From positions 1-6,084 of the forward strand of contig JAEZHO010000237.1 in the NCBI GenBank assembly GCA_023416545.1: DNA of 6,084 nucleotides, in the 5' to 3' direction. The position numbers and the translations under genes are program-made. Positions 1 through 5,029 of this stretch are shown here, in pieces (within the stretch, counting starts at the first letter, position 1; the number at the start of each line of letters is the position of its first letter). This stretch comes from Pseudomonadota bacterium. GTDB taxonomy: Bacteria > Pseudomonadota > Alphaproteobacteria > Rhizobiales > Rhizobiaceae. The notes below the pieces were generated by a model. That model saw only the letters and a list, made by a program, of their open reading frames with translations. It was not told where the DNA came from and did no database searches.

Positions 1-593
1 GCCTTCCCTTCAAGCTGGTGCCGGTGATCCAGGCCTACCGGCTCGCCGACAGTTCCGCGCCCGGCGCACCGCTCAACAGCCGTTCGCCCGAATTCATGGC
101 GATCAACCCGATGGGCTCCATCCCGTCGATGGACGACGACGGCTTCGTCCTGCACGAGTCGCTCGCCATCACGCTCTACCTCGCCAGGAAGCACGGCGGC
201 GCCCTCGGACCGAAGGACATTCAGGAGGAGGCGCTGATGGTGCAGTGGGCGCTTTTTGCCGCCACCAGCATCGAGGCGGACGCGCTCGCCCTCCAGACGG
301 CGATCGGCAAGGGCGGCATGGAAACGGCGGAGGGCCGGGAGAAGATCGCCGCCACCGCCGCCCGGCTCGAGCGGCCGTTCGGCGTTCTCGAGGCGCATCT
401 GGAGGCGAACGCCTACATGGTCGGCAACCGGTTCACGGCCGCCGACATCATCATGGCGGAGATCGTGCGCTACGCGCAGGACCACGCGCCGCTCTTTACG
501 CCGCGGCCGGCGTTGAAGACATGGCTCGAAACCTGCCAGGCGCGACCTGCCTTCAGGGCGATGTGGGAGAAGAGGATGCGGGAACCGGCGTGA
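1..593 (+). CDS. Glutathione S-transferase family protein, 5'-truncated by window edge
   Basis: Cytosolic GST; the family conjugates glutathione to electrophiles or carries out related thiol chemistry. The reading frame is open from base 3 and reads LPFKL before the GTG at 18. That matches the usual end of GST helix 1 and start of strand 2, so the true start lies outside the window and GTG 18 is not the start. About 196 residues are visible; roughly the first 20-25, including the catalytic residue, are missing. Visible landmarks, numbered from base 3, are NPMGSIP with the cis-proline at about 41, the glutathione-binding Glu-Ser pair at about 52-53, and the C-terminal N-capping box FTAAD at about 144-148. 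The C-terminal helical domain looks complete and the stop is TGA at 591-593. The last 41 bases overlap the 3' end of the opposing LysR gene. The GST class cannot be set without the N-terminus; substrate unknown. Confidence 0.9.
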   Translation, partial: LPFKLVPVIQAYRLADSSAPGAPLNSRSPEFMAINPMGSIPSMDDDGFVLHESLAITLYLARKHGGALGPKDIQEEALMVQWALFAATSIEADALALQTAIGKGGMETAEGREKIAATAARLERPFGVLEAHLEANAYMVGNRFTAADIIMAEIVRYAQDHAPLFTPRPALKTWLETCQARPAFRAMWEKRMREPA

Positions 594-1485
594 CGACGGC
601 CCTGTCGAGCGCCTGCATTTCCGCCCGGAGCCAGTCGGCGAAGGCCCGCACCCTCGCGGGCTGGCGGGCGCCGGCGCGGGTCACGAGATAGTGGCCCATG
701 CCCGTCGCCGCCTCTATGGCGAAGGGCTTCGCAAGCCGGCCCTGCTCCAGCGCAAAGCCCGCGAGCGTCTGCCAGGCGAGCATGACCCCCTGCCCCGCCA
801 TGGTCGCGTCGAGGCAGAGGGAGGCGTCGTTGAAGACATGCCGCGTCGTCATCTGGCGGTCGGAAAGCCCGGCCTGCCGCAGCCAGATGTCCCAGGAGAA
901 CAGCGACGGACCGTCGATGATCGCAGGCAGGCGGAGGATGTCCGCCGGCTCGACGAGTTCCGCCGCAAGCTCCGGCGTGCAGACCGGAAAGACGCGCTGC
1001 TCCATCAGCAGCTCCGCATCGACGCCCGGCCAGGTGCCGCGCCCGACGCGGATGCCGATATCCAGGTCACCGCCGTCGAGGTCGGCAAGCGCCGTGGTCG
1101 CCTCGATGCGCAGGCGGATCAACGGATGGAGCCTGGAGAAGCTGTCCAGCCGGTGGACGAGGAAGCGCGCCGCGAAGACCGGCGCCACAGATACGGTCAG
1201 GAGGTTCTCGTCACCCGGCCGGCCGAGCGCCACGCCCTGCGAAAGGGCGCGGAAGCCTTCGCTCAGCCGGGCGAGCATCGGCCTTGCGGCATCGAGCGGC
1301 ACCATGCCCTTCGGCTGGCGAAGGAAGACCGGCCGCCCCAGTTGGGCTTCCGCCTTGATGACCTGCTGGCTGACGGCACCGATGGTGACGCCCATCTCCT
1401 CGGCGGCCGCCTGCAACGAGCCGAGGCGAGCCACAGCTTCCACCGCCCTCAGGCCGTTGAGATGCAGCGTGTTCAGGTTCTTCAT
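553..1485 (-). CDS. LysR-family transcriptional regulator (GcvA-like)
   Basis: DNA-binding regulator of 310 residues, the usual LysR length. Residues about 9-68 form the winged helix-turn-helix, with LGSLQAAAEEMGVTIGAVSQQ as the HTH (about 21-41) followed by the LGRPVF wing. Residues about 94-290 form the periplasmic-binding-protein-like effector domain. The arrangement resembles the GcvA-type subgroup, but the effector cannot be read from sequence. The ATG at 1485 is preceded by no convincing Shine-Dalgarno; see the promoter entry for a possible leaderless transcript. The final residues (VTPVPASSSPTSP) go beyond the normal end of the fold at about 290 and are encoded antisense to the GST gene, so the tail is probably a by-product of the convergent overlap. 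It diverges from the small gene at 1586, the classical position for a LysR target, and faces the GST gene tail to tail. Target genes are inferred only. Confidence 0.95.
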   Translation of the reverse strand: MKNLNTLHLNGLRAVEAVARLGSLQAAAEEMGVTIGAVSQQVIKAEAQLGRPVFLRQPKGMVPLDAARPMLARLSEGFRALSQGVALGRPGDENLLTVSVAPVFAARFLVHRLDSFSRLHPLIRLRIEATTALADLDGGDLDIGIRVGRGTWPGVDAELLMEQRVFPVCTPELAAELVEPADILRLPAIIDGPSLFSWDIWLRQAGLSDRQMTTRHVFNDASLCLDATMAGQGVMLAWQTLAGFALEQGRLAKPFAIEAATGMGHYLVTRAGARQPARVRAFADWLRAEMQALDRAVVTPVPASSSPTSP

Positions 1486-1491
1486 ATAGAA

Positions 1492-1520
1492 TTTCTACAG
1501 GACGTCGCTGAATAACTCAA
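1492..1520 (-). promoter_or_regulatory. Candidate lysR promoter, possibly leaderless
   Basis: On the minus strand TTGAGT (1520-1515) and TAGAAA (1497-1492) are separated by exactly 17 bases. Each matches the housekeeping consensus at four of six positions. A start about 7 bases past the -10 would fall on or next to the ATG at 1485, which fits the lack of a Shine-Dalgarno there. The -35 overlaps the perfect palindrome TCAATTGA (1517-1524). On the plus strand TTGAAG (1521-1526) could be the -35 of the divergent small gene, with a poor -10 near 1544-1550. Visual match only. Confidence 0.35.
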
Positions 1521-1572
1521 TTGAAGGCCCCGCCGGAAACGCGCAATCTAGCCCTGCAAGCATGCGCTACCC

Positions 1573-1579
1573 GGAGGTG
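1573..1579 (+). promoter_or_regulatory. Shine-Dalgarno GGAGGTG that sets the start of the small gene
   Basis: GGAGGTG is close to a full anti-SD match. It lies downstream of the ATG at 1562, touches the ATG at 1580, and sits 6 bases before the ATG at 1586. Only the last has normal spacing, so translation should begin at 1586. Confidence 0.7.
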
Positions 1580-1585
1580 ATGCCC

Positions 1586-1792
1586 ATGTTCCCGCTCCAG
1601 ACAATCTTCACCGCAACCGAATGGATGAGATCGCCGGACATTCCCGGCGAGGTGGCCGGTGACGTGCTTTTCCACCCCGAACTGGTGCGGATGACGCCGC
1701 GCCAGCTGGCCGACCTGCCATTCCCGCGCGGGCCGCAGGATGGCCCCGGCGGGATCGGCGGCGATGGTATCGACCTGAAGCGCTGCGCCTGA
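1586..1792 (+). CDS. Small orphan protein, 68 residues, function unknown
   Basis: I do not recognise a named family. The start at 1586 is chosen from the Shine-Dalgarno at 1573-1579; ATGs at 1562 and 1580 are in frame but badly placed. The protein has no signal peptide or membrane segment. It begins MFPLQTIFTATEWMRS, then carries RMTPRQLADLPFPRG at about 35-49, a glycine-rich stretch (GPGGIGGDG) and a cysteine as its penultimate residue. The RMTPRQLAD segment resembles RMTPRDLSD in the DUF1127 protein at 4401-4547, which may be a distant link or chance. The gene diverges from lysR and so could be its target. Its stop is separated by two bases from the stop of the opposing GST gene at 1795, leaving no room for a terminator. 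The strong ribosome binding site and tight fit between neighbours favour a real gene. Confidence 0.6.
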   Translation: MFPLQTIFTATEWMRSPDIPGEVAGDVLFHPELVRMTPRQLADLPFPRGPQDGPGGIGGDGIDLKRCA

Positions 1793-1794
1793 CG

Positions 1795-2421
1795 TCAGTC
1801 TCCGGGCCGCTCGGCGGCGATCGCCTGCCGGACCGCCGGACGCTCGTTCATCCGGCGGAAGTGATCGGCGACCCTCGGGAATTCGTTGATGTCGATGCCG
1901 AGCCCCTCAAGCCATTCGGACATGGTGAAGAGGTAGGCGTCGGCGACGGAATAGGCGTCGCCCAGCACCCAGGGGCCCTTGAGGAAATCGTTCTCCACCA
2001 TGCCGAAATACATGCGCATGTTCGGCACGACCTTGCGCTTCATGGCTTCCAGCGCCTCCTGCCCGTCGGCCCATCGGTAGCCGCGCTTGTTGTGGGCGTA
2101 GGCGACGTGCAGCGACGAGGCGATGAAGCTGTTGAAGCCCTGCATGCGGGCAAACTCGATCGGGTCGTCGAGCGGCGCCAGCCTTGCCTGCGGCGCCGCC
2201 TGGGCGACGAAGGCGAGGATGGCGGGGTTTTCGATGAGCGTGCCCCTCTCCGTCACCAGCGCCGGGACGCGCCCGTTCGGATTGTGCTTCAGGTATTCGG
2301 CGGAACGCTGTTCGTTCTCGGCAAAGTTTACCCGCCGCACCTCGTAGGGAAGACCGGATTCCGCCAGTGCGATGTGGCTGGCGAGCGAACAGGCATGCGG
2401 GGAATAGAACAGCGTGTACAT
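1795..2421 (-). CDS. Beta-class-like glutathione S-transferase
   Basis: GST of 208 residues, normal length, with similarity throughout to E. coli GstA, the beta-class type. The N-terminal thioredoxin-fold domain contains the beta-class signature SPHACSLASHIAL, with the catalytic Cys at 11 and Ser at 12. RVPALV follows with the cis-proline at 53, then the glutathione-contacting Glu at 64. In the helical domain, His105 (SSLHVAY) aligns with the active-site His of beta GSTs, and SVADAYLF (about 158-165) is the N-capping box. All expected active-site residues are present. The start at ATG 2421 is supported by GGAGG (2432-2428) six bases upstream; the frame stays open further upstream without another good start. 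It lies 95 bases downstream of the asparaginase gene in the same direction with no clear terminator between, so co-transcription is possible. Likely cytosolic detoxification or thiol repair; substrate unknown. Confidence 0.93.
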   Translation of the reverse strand: MYTLFYSPHACSLASHIALAESGLPYEVRRVNFAENEQRSAEYLKHNPNGRVPALVTERGTLIENPAILAFVAQAAPQARLAPLDDPIEFARMQGFNSFIASSLHVAYAHNKRGYRWADGQEALEAMKRKVVPNMRMYFGMVENDFLKGPWVLGDAYSVADAYLFTMSEWLEGLGIDINEFPRVADHFRRMNERPAVRQAIAAERPGD

Positions 2422-2516
2422 CAAGATCCTCCATCCGTGATGCCGATCATCTGGCGTCATCGGAGCCCGGATCAAGACCCGACGCGAGGCGGCGGGATGA
2501 AGGATACCGTTGCCGT

Positions 2517-3524
2517 TCAGGCAAACAGCGCGTCGGTGACACGAATGTCGCCGACATGGATGCCGTTCCAGTTCTTCATGGACTTGTTCGCCATCGCCAT
2601 CAGCGTCTGGTGGGTCTCGCCGGCATTGTCGAAATAGCGGGCGATCAGCGCGAAGATCATCGCCTCGGCGGCGCGCGTCGTGCCGTCCTCGCATTTCACG
2701 GCCATGGCCAGGCCCTGTTCGGGAAGTGCGGCGACGAAGACGCCCTCGGCGCCGGTCTTGGCGAAGATCCTGCCGGGAGCGACCTTCATGAGCTTCGTGC
2801 AGGCGCGCTTGGTGCCGGCGACATAGAAGGGCTCCGCCATGCAGGCATTGATCAGGCGGCGCGAGGCCCGGGCGCGATCGGGTTCCAGCCCCGTCCCGGT
2901 CAGCATGCGGGCAAAGCCGTGGGCAAGTCCCTTCAGGGGAACCGCATAGGAGGGGATGGAGCAGCCGTCGATGCCGCAGTTGTCGTGGCCGAGCGTGGCG
3001 CCGGTCAGGCTTTCCATGACGCCGCGGATATCGGCCTGGAGCGGATGGTCGTAACCGACATAGCCCTCGACCTCGTAGCCGACATGGGCGCAGGTGCAGA
3101 CGAAGCCCGAGTGCTTGCCGGAGCAGTTGTTGTGCAGGGACGTGGGCTTGTCGCGCGTGCGGGCCTGGTGGATGAGCGTCGCCTGGTCGGTCGACCAGTG
3201 GGCGCCGCATTCCAGCGCGGAGGCATCACGGCCGGCGCGCTCCAGCATTGAGGCGGCGAGCGCGACATGCTCGTCCTCGCCGGAATGGGAGGCGCAGGCG
3301 AGCGCCAGTTGGCGGTCGCCGAAGGAAAACGCGTCCGCCGCGCCGCTTTCCACCAGCGGCAGCGCCTGCATCGCCTTGCAGGCGGACCGCGGGAAGACGG
3401 CGCTATCCGTCTCGCCGAAGGAGAAGACCGTCCTGCCGTCGCCGTCCACGACGATGCCCATGCCGCGATGGCGGCTCTCGACGATGCTGCCGCGGGTGAC
3501 TTCGACGGTAACGGGGTTTTGCAT
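2517..3524 (-). CDS. Class 3 (Rhizobium etli type) L-asparaginase family protein
   Basis: Predicted to hydrolyse L-asparagine to aspartate and ammonia; 335 residues, normal for the Asparaginase_II Pfam family typified by R. etli AnsA/ReAII. This family has a serine-beta-lactamase-like fold, unlike E. coli asparaginases. Key residues align by eye with those described for ReAII: SxxK at Ser47-Lys50 (RSACK), Ser79 in CASHS, a lysine at 256 (FAKTGAEG), and the metal-site residues Cys134 and Lys137 (NNCSGKH) plus Cys188 (GIDGC). Cys242 lies in RACTKLMK. No signal peptide, so cytoplasmic. The start is ATG 3524; the ribosome binding site is weak (AGGG about 9 bases upstream). It is transcribed divergently from the DUF3750 gene across 71 bases and is followed by the GST gene. 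Role: nitrogen scavenging, by family. Substrate preference and induction cannot be read from sequence. Confidence 0.9.
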   Translation of the reverse strand: MQNPVTVEVTRGSIVESRHRGMGIVVDGDGRTVFSFGETDSAVFPRSACKAMQALPLVESGAADAFSFGDRQLALACASHSGEDEHVALAASMLERAGRDASALECGAHWSTDQATLIHQARTRDKPTSLHNNCSGKHSGFVCTCAHVGYEVEGYVGYDHPLQADIRGVMESLTGATLGHDNCGIDGCSIPSYAVPLKGLAHGFARMLTGTGLEPDRARASRRLINACMAEPFYVAGTKRACTKLMKVAPGRIFAKTGAEGVFVAALPEQGLAMAVKCEDGTTRAAEAMIFALIARYFDNAGETHQTLMAMANKSMKNWNGIHVGDIRVTDALFA

Positions 3525-3595
3525 TGGCCGGCCCTGGAATTCTTGGTTTCAATCGGTCTTAGCCGACTGCGGCGCCACTTGCACGGGGTACTTGC

Positions 3596-4333
3596 ATGAA
3601 ATCAGTGAAGCGGCTGCTTCTGGTCATCTTCGTCGTCTACCTGCTGCCGACCTTCGCATCGGCCGGATGGTGGGCGATCCAGGATCGACCGGGGCGCTGG
3701 AGCGAGGCGCGCTGGTCGTCCGCCGGTCTTCTTCCGGAACCCGCCGCCAGCGAGGAGGCCGCGATCTACGTCTTCTCGGCGACGACCGGCGGCCTCAAGG
3801 GCGCCGTCTCCAGCCATGCCTGGATCGTCACCAAGGAGAAGGGCGCGGAAAGCTATACGCGCTACGACAAGGTCGGATGGGGATCGCCGATCCGGCGCAA
3901 TCATCGGCCGCCGGACGCCTACTGGTACTCCAACCCGCCGCAGCTCGTGACGTCGGTGACGGGGGTGGAGGCGGAGCTGCTGATCCCGAAAGTGGAAGGC
4001 GCCATTGCCGCCTACCCCTACGCGGAACCGGGCGGATACCGGATCTTCCCGGGGCCGAACTCGAACACCTTCGTCGCCTTCGTGCTGCGCAACGTGCCCG
4101 AACTCGACACGGTGCTGCCGCCGCACGCGGTGGGACGGGACTACCTGCCGGACGGGGATTTTATCCATGTGGATGCGGACTGGCGCGACGTGCACCTGAC
4201 GCTCGGCGGCCTGCTCGGCGTCTCTGCCGGCGTTCGCAGCGGGTTGGAGCTTCACTTCCTCGGCCTCGTGGCAGGTCTCGACATTTCGAGGTCCGGCATC
4301 AAGCTTCCGGCGGTGGGGCGGATCGGGCTTTAG
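3596..4333 (+). CDS. DUF3750 family exported or membrane-anchored protein
   Basis: Protein of 245 residues recognised as DUF3750, a proteobacterial family without assigned function. The N-terminus (MKSVKR, then hydrophobic residues 7-22 ending FASA) is a signal peptide with possible cleavage after Ala23, or an uncleaved anchor. Family landmarks follow: GWWAIQDRPGRW (24-35), SSAGLLP (41-47), GGLKGAVSSHAWIV (65-78), PGGYRIFPGPNSNTFV (145-160), AVGRDY (178-183), and a glycine- and leucine-rich C-terminus containing LGLVAGLDISRSGIKLP. His74 and the later NSNTF motif recall the His and Asn-Cys positions of permuted papain-like (NlpC/P60, LRAT, PPPDE) proteins, but here a serine stands where the cysteine would be; this is my inference. 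The start ATG 3596 has GGGGT six bases upstream. It diverges from the asparaginase gene and ends 19 bases before the stem of the minus-strand terminator of the DUF1127 gene. Confidence 0.9.
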   Translation: MKSVKRLLLVIFVVYLLPTFASAGWWAIQDRPGRWSEARWSSAGLLPEPAASEEAAIYVFSATTGGLKGAVSSHAWIVTKEKGAESYTRYDKVGWGSPIRRNHRPPDAYWYSNPPQLVTSVTGVEAELLIPKVEGAIAAYPYAEPGGYRIFPGPNSNTFVAFVLRNVPELDTVLPPHAVGRDYLPDGDFIHVDADWRDVHLTLGGLLGVSAGVRSGLELHFLGLVAGLDISRSGIKLPAVGRIGL

Positions 4334-4344
4334 CGGCAAGCCGG

Positions 4345-4374
4345 AAATGCAAAACGCCCGCGGCTGCGGGCGTT
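4345..4374 (-). terminator. Rho-independent terminator of the DUF1127 gene
   Basis: A perfect 9-bp stem, AACGCCCGC (4353-4361) and GCGGGCGTT (4366-4374), encloses a 4-base loop. On the minus strand the stem runs into TTTTGCATTT; on the plus strand no T-run follows. It lies 26 bases past the DUF1127 stop. It may incidentally hinder plus-strand transcription from the DUF3750 gene. Confidence 0.8.
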
Positions 4375-4400
4375 CACAGAACCATGCGCGGAGCGCTCGA

Positions 4401-4547
4401 TCAGAGGCCGGAAGCCTGACGGGCGACGCGATGGATATCGGACCGGGAAATTCCGACGTCACTGAGGTCACGCGGAGTCATCCGGCTCAGTTCGGCTACG
4501 GTGCGGCGGTATTGGCGCCAGGTGTTGAAACTGCGAAGGACGTTCAT
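4401..4547 (-). CDS. DUF1127 (YjiS-like) small arginine-rich protein
   Basis: A 48-residue protein with the full DUF1127 pattern: an N-terminal amphipathic part with the Trp (MNVLRSFNTWRQYRR), then LSRMTPRDLSDVGISRSDI (about 20-38) and a basic end, HRVARQASGL. It is rich in arginine and has no membrane segment. In Alphaproteobacteria such proteins occur in many copies; in Agrobacterium they have been tied to RNA turnover and to carbon and phosphate physiology, and in Brucella several are activated by the LysR regulator VtlR (LsrB in rhizobia). Those roles are family knowledge, not shown here. AGGGG (4558-4554) lies six bases before ATG 4547, and TGA at 4403-4401 is followed by an intrinsic terminator. 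Upstream are a hairpin leader and a candidate promoter, so this looks like a complete one-gene unit. Its size makes it easy to miss. Confidence 0.93.
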   Translation of the reverse strand: MNVLRSFNTWRQYRRTVAELSRMTPRDLSDVGISRSDIHRVARQASGL

Positions 4548-4571
4548 GACAGACCCCTTTCGTGGGCGTTC

Positions 4572-4613
4572 CGAAGCATGGCGGCCAAAGGATCGGCCCT
4601 CATGTCTGCTTCG
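4572..4613 (-). promoter_or_regulatory. 5' leader hairpin of the DUF1127 mRNA
   Basis: Perfect 7-bp outer arms CGAAGCA (4572-4578) and TGCTTCG (4607-4613) enclose an inner GGCC/GGCC stem (4583-4586, 4595-4598) with an 8-base loop. From the proposed start near 4616 the hairpin would begin almost at the 5' end of the transcript and leave the ribosome binding site at 4554-4558 unpaired. Such a hairpin could stabilise the mRNA or be a regulator target; function inferred. Confidence 0.45.
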
Positions 4614-4622
4614 ATGACGTCT

Positions 4623-4651
4623 CTATAGATCGGGACGAGCTGCGCAAAAAG
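4623..4651 (-). promoter_or_regulatory. Candidate promoter of the DUF1127 gene
   Basis: On the minus strand CTATAG (4628-4623) is a good alphaproteobacterial -10. Seventeen bases upstream is CTTTTT (4651-4646), a poor -35, which would suit an activator-dependent promoter. The start would be near 4616, giving a leader of about 69 bases. Confidence 0.35.
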
Positions 4652-4655
4652 CGCA
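4641..4655. repeat. Inverted repeat TGCGC-N5-GCGCA over the -35 region
   Basis: Perfect 5-bp arms flank AAAAA. The repeat covers the proposed -35 of the DUF1127 promoter, so it could be an operator or only local symmetry. No known binding protein is recognised. Confidence 0.3.
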
Positions 4656-4672
4656 CAATAATCAGTCCAGCC

Positions 4673-4687
4673 ATGCATTAAACGCAT
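4673..4687. promoter_or_regulatory. LysR-type dyad ATGCATTAAACGCAT
   Basis: The arms ATGC and GCAT flank seven bases and contain the T-N11-A pattern of LysR-type boxes (T4674, A4686). The centre, 4680, is about 64 bases upstream of the proposed DUF1127 start at 4616, close to the usual -65 location of LysR recognition sites. An overlapping repeat AACGCA-N5-TGCGTT occupies 4681-4697. VtlR/LsrB is a possible binder by family precedent, not demonstrated. Confidence 0.3.
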
Positions 4688-4716
4688 TGGTTGCGTTGCC
4701 GGACCCGCCAGAGGGC

Positions 4717-4748
4717 GGAAACGGAAAAGGGCCGCGCGAGCGGCCCTT
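4717..4748 (-). terminator. Rho-independent terminator of the 24-codon unit
   Basis: A perfect 9-bp stem, AAGGGCCGC (4727-4735) and GCGGCCCTT (4740-4748), has a GCGA loop. On the minus strand it is followed by TTTTCCGTTTCC; on the plus strand the T-run is only two bases. It lies 60 bases past the stop of the small ORF at 4809-4883 and upstream of the DUF1127 promoter, separating the two units. Confidence 0.7.
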
Positions 4749-4808
4749 CCATGAGCTTGGTCCGGTTAAGCGAACCCGGACGCGCGAGGCGCCCGCAGGA
4801 AGATGCGT

Positions 4809-4883
4809 TCAGGTCGAGGGCTGCCCCGTCGAGACCGTCACCTTTCCAAAGTTCGAAACGCAGACCGAAATCTCACTCGACAT
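4809..4883 (-). CDS. Putative 24-residue peptide or leader ORF
   Basis: The ORF encodes 24 residues starting MSSEISVCVSNFGKV and ending TGQPST. I recognise no family. Support comes from context: AAGGTGATC, a near-perfect anti-SD match, precedes ATG 4883 with the AGG seven to eight bases away, a candidate promoter lies at 4922-4950, and an intrinsic terminator lies at 4717-4748. A four-codon ORF (ATG AAA GGA AGG TGA) overlaps the Shine-Dalgarno just upstream and might modulate initiation. The peptide has no hydrophobic segment, so it is not an obvious membrane or toxin peptide. The approximately 200-base transcript could equally be a small RNA, with the ORF secondary. Confidence 0.4.
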   Translation of the reverse strand: MSSEISVCVSNFGKVTVSTGQPST

Positions 4884-4921
4884 TGGATCACCTTCCTTTC
4901 ATTACGTTGAACACAACCTGA

Positions 4922-4950
4922 AGGTAGGTGCTGCGGCGCACGCAAGCAAG
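4922..4950 (-). promoter_or_regulatory. Candidate promoter of the 24-codon unit
   Basis: On the minus strand CTTGCT (4950-4945) and CTACCT (4927-4922) are separated by 17 bases, each matching four of six positions of the rhizobial CTTGAC / CTATAT form. A start near 4915 would give a 32-base leader before ATG 4883. Confidence 0.3.
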
Positions 4951-4974
4951 GCACGATATGTAAACAGGCCCGCA

Positions 4975-5010
4975 GGTAAGTGAGTTGCGCCGCAACCGGA
5001 CGCGCTTACC
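4975..5010. repeat. Compound inverted repeat downstream of the quinone oxidoreductase gene
   Basis: Outer arms GGTAAGTG (4975-4982) and CGCTTACC (5003-5010) enclose a perfect inner hairpin GTTGC-GCC-GCAAC (4984-4996). On the minus strand the seventh outer pair becomes an A-C mismatch and no T-run follows. It is therefore not a standard intrinsic terminator for the oxidoreductase gene that ends at 5030, though it could slow polymerase or protect a 3' end. Confidence 0.3.
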
Positions 5011-5029
5011 ATTCGCACGCTCCCCTGAA

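Noticed and set aside
691..1515. Long plus-strand open frames opposite lysR (691-1515 and 698-1489)
   Set aside because: Mirror frames of a GC-rich gene; Arg/Ala/Ser-rich composition, no domain, and full overlap with a convincing LysR protein.
1..1792. GST, LysR and small gene as one regulated detoxification cassette
   Set aside because: The GST gene is convergent with lysR, not divergent, so it is not in the usual LysR target position; no shared regulatory site was seen.
2478..2496. Hairpin CCCGACG / CGGCGGG between asparaginase and GST genes as a terminator
   Set aside because: The stem has a mismatch and on the minus strand is followed by TCTTGAT rather than a T-run; too weak to call.
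1795..3210. 471-codon minus-strand open frame covering the GST gene and half the asparaginase gene
   Set aside because: Only its last 208 codons encode a recognisable protein (GST). The upstream part is Arg/Pro-rich out-of-frame translation of the asparaginase gene, and a good ribosome binding site precedes ATG 2421.
3094..4419. 441-codon plus-strand open frame across the asparaginase and DUF3750 genes
   Set aside because: Antisense to one clear gene and out of frame with another; Arg/Gly-rich low-complexity translation.
3602..4471. 289-codon minus-strand open frame opposite DUF3750
   Set aside because: Arg/Pro/His-rich shadow that also crosses the terminator and DUF1127 gene in another frame.
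4347..4628. 93-codon plus-strand open frame
   Set aside because: Begins in the terminator hairpin and lies antisense to the clear DUF1127 gene.
4687..4983. 98-codon plus-strand open frame in the small-gene region
   Set aside because: No ribosome binding site, no family, and it reads through a terminator hairpin, a promoter candidate and the minus-strand micro-ORF.
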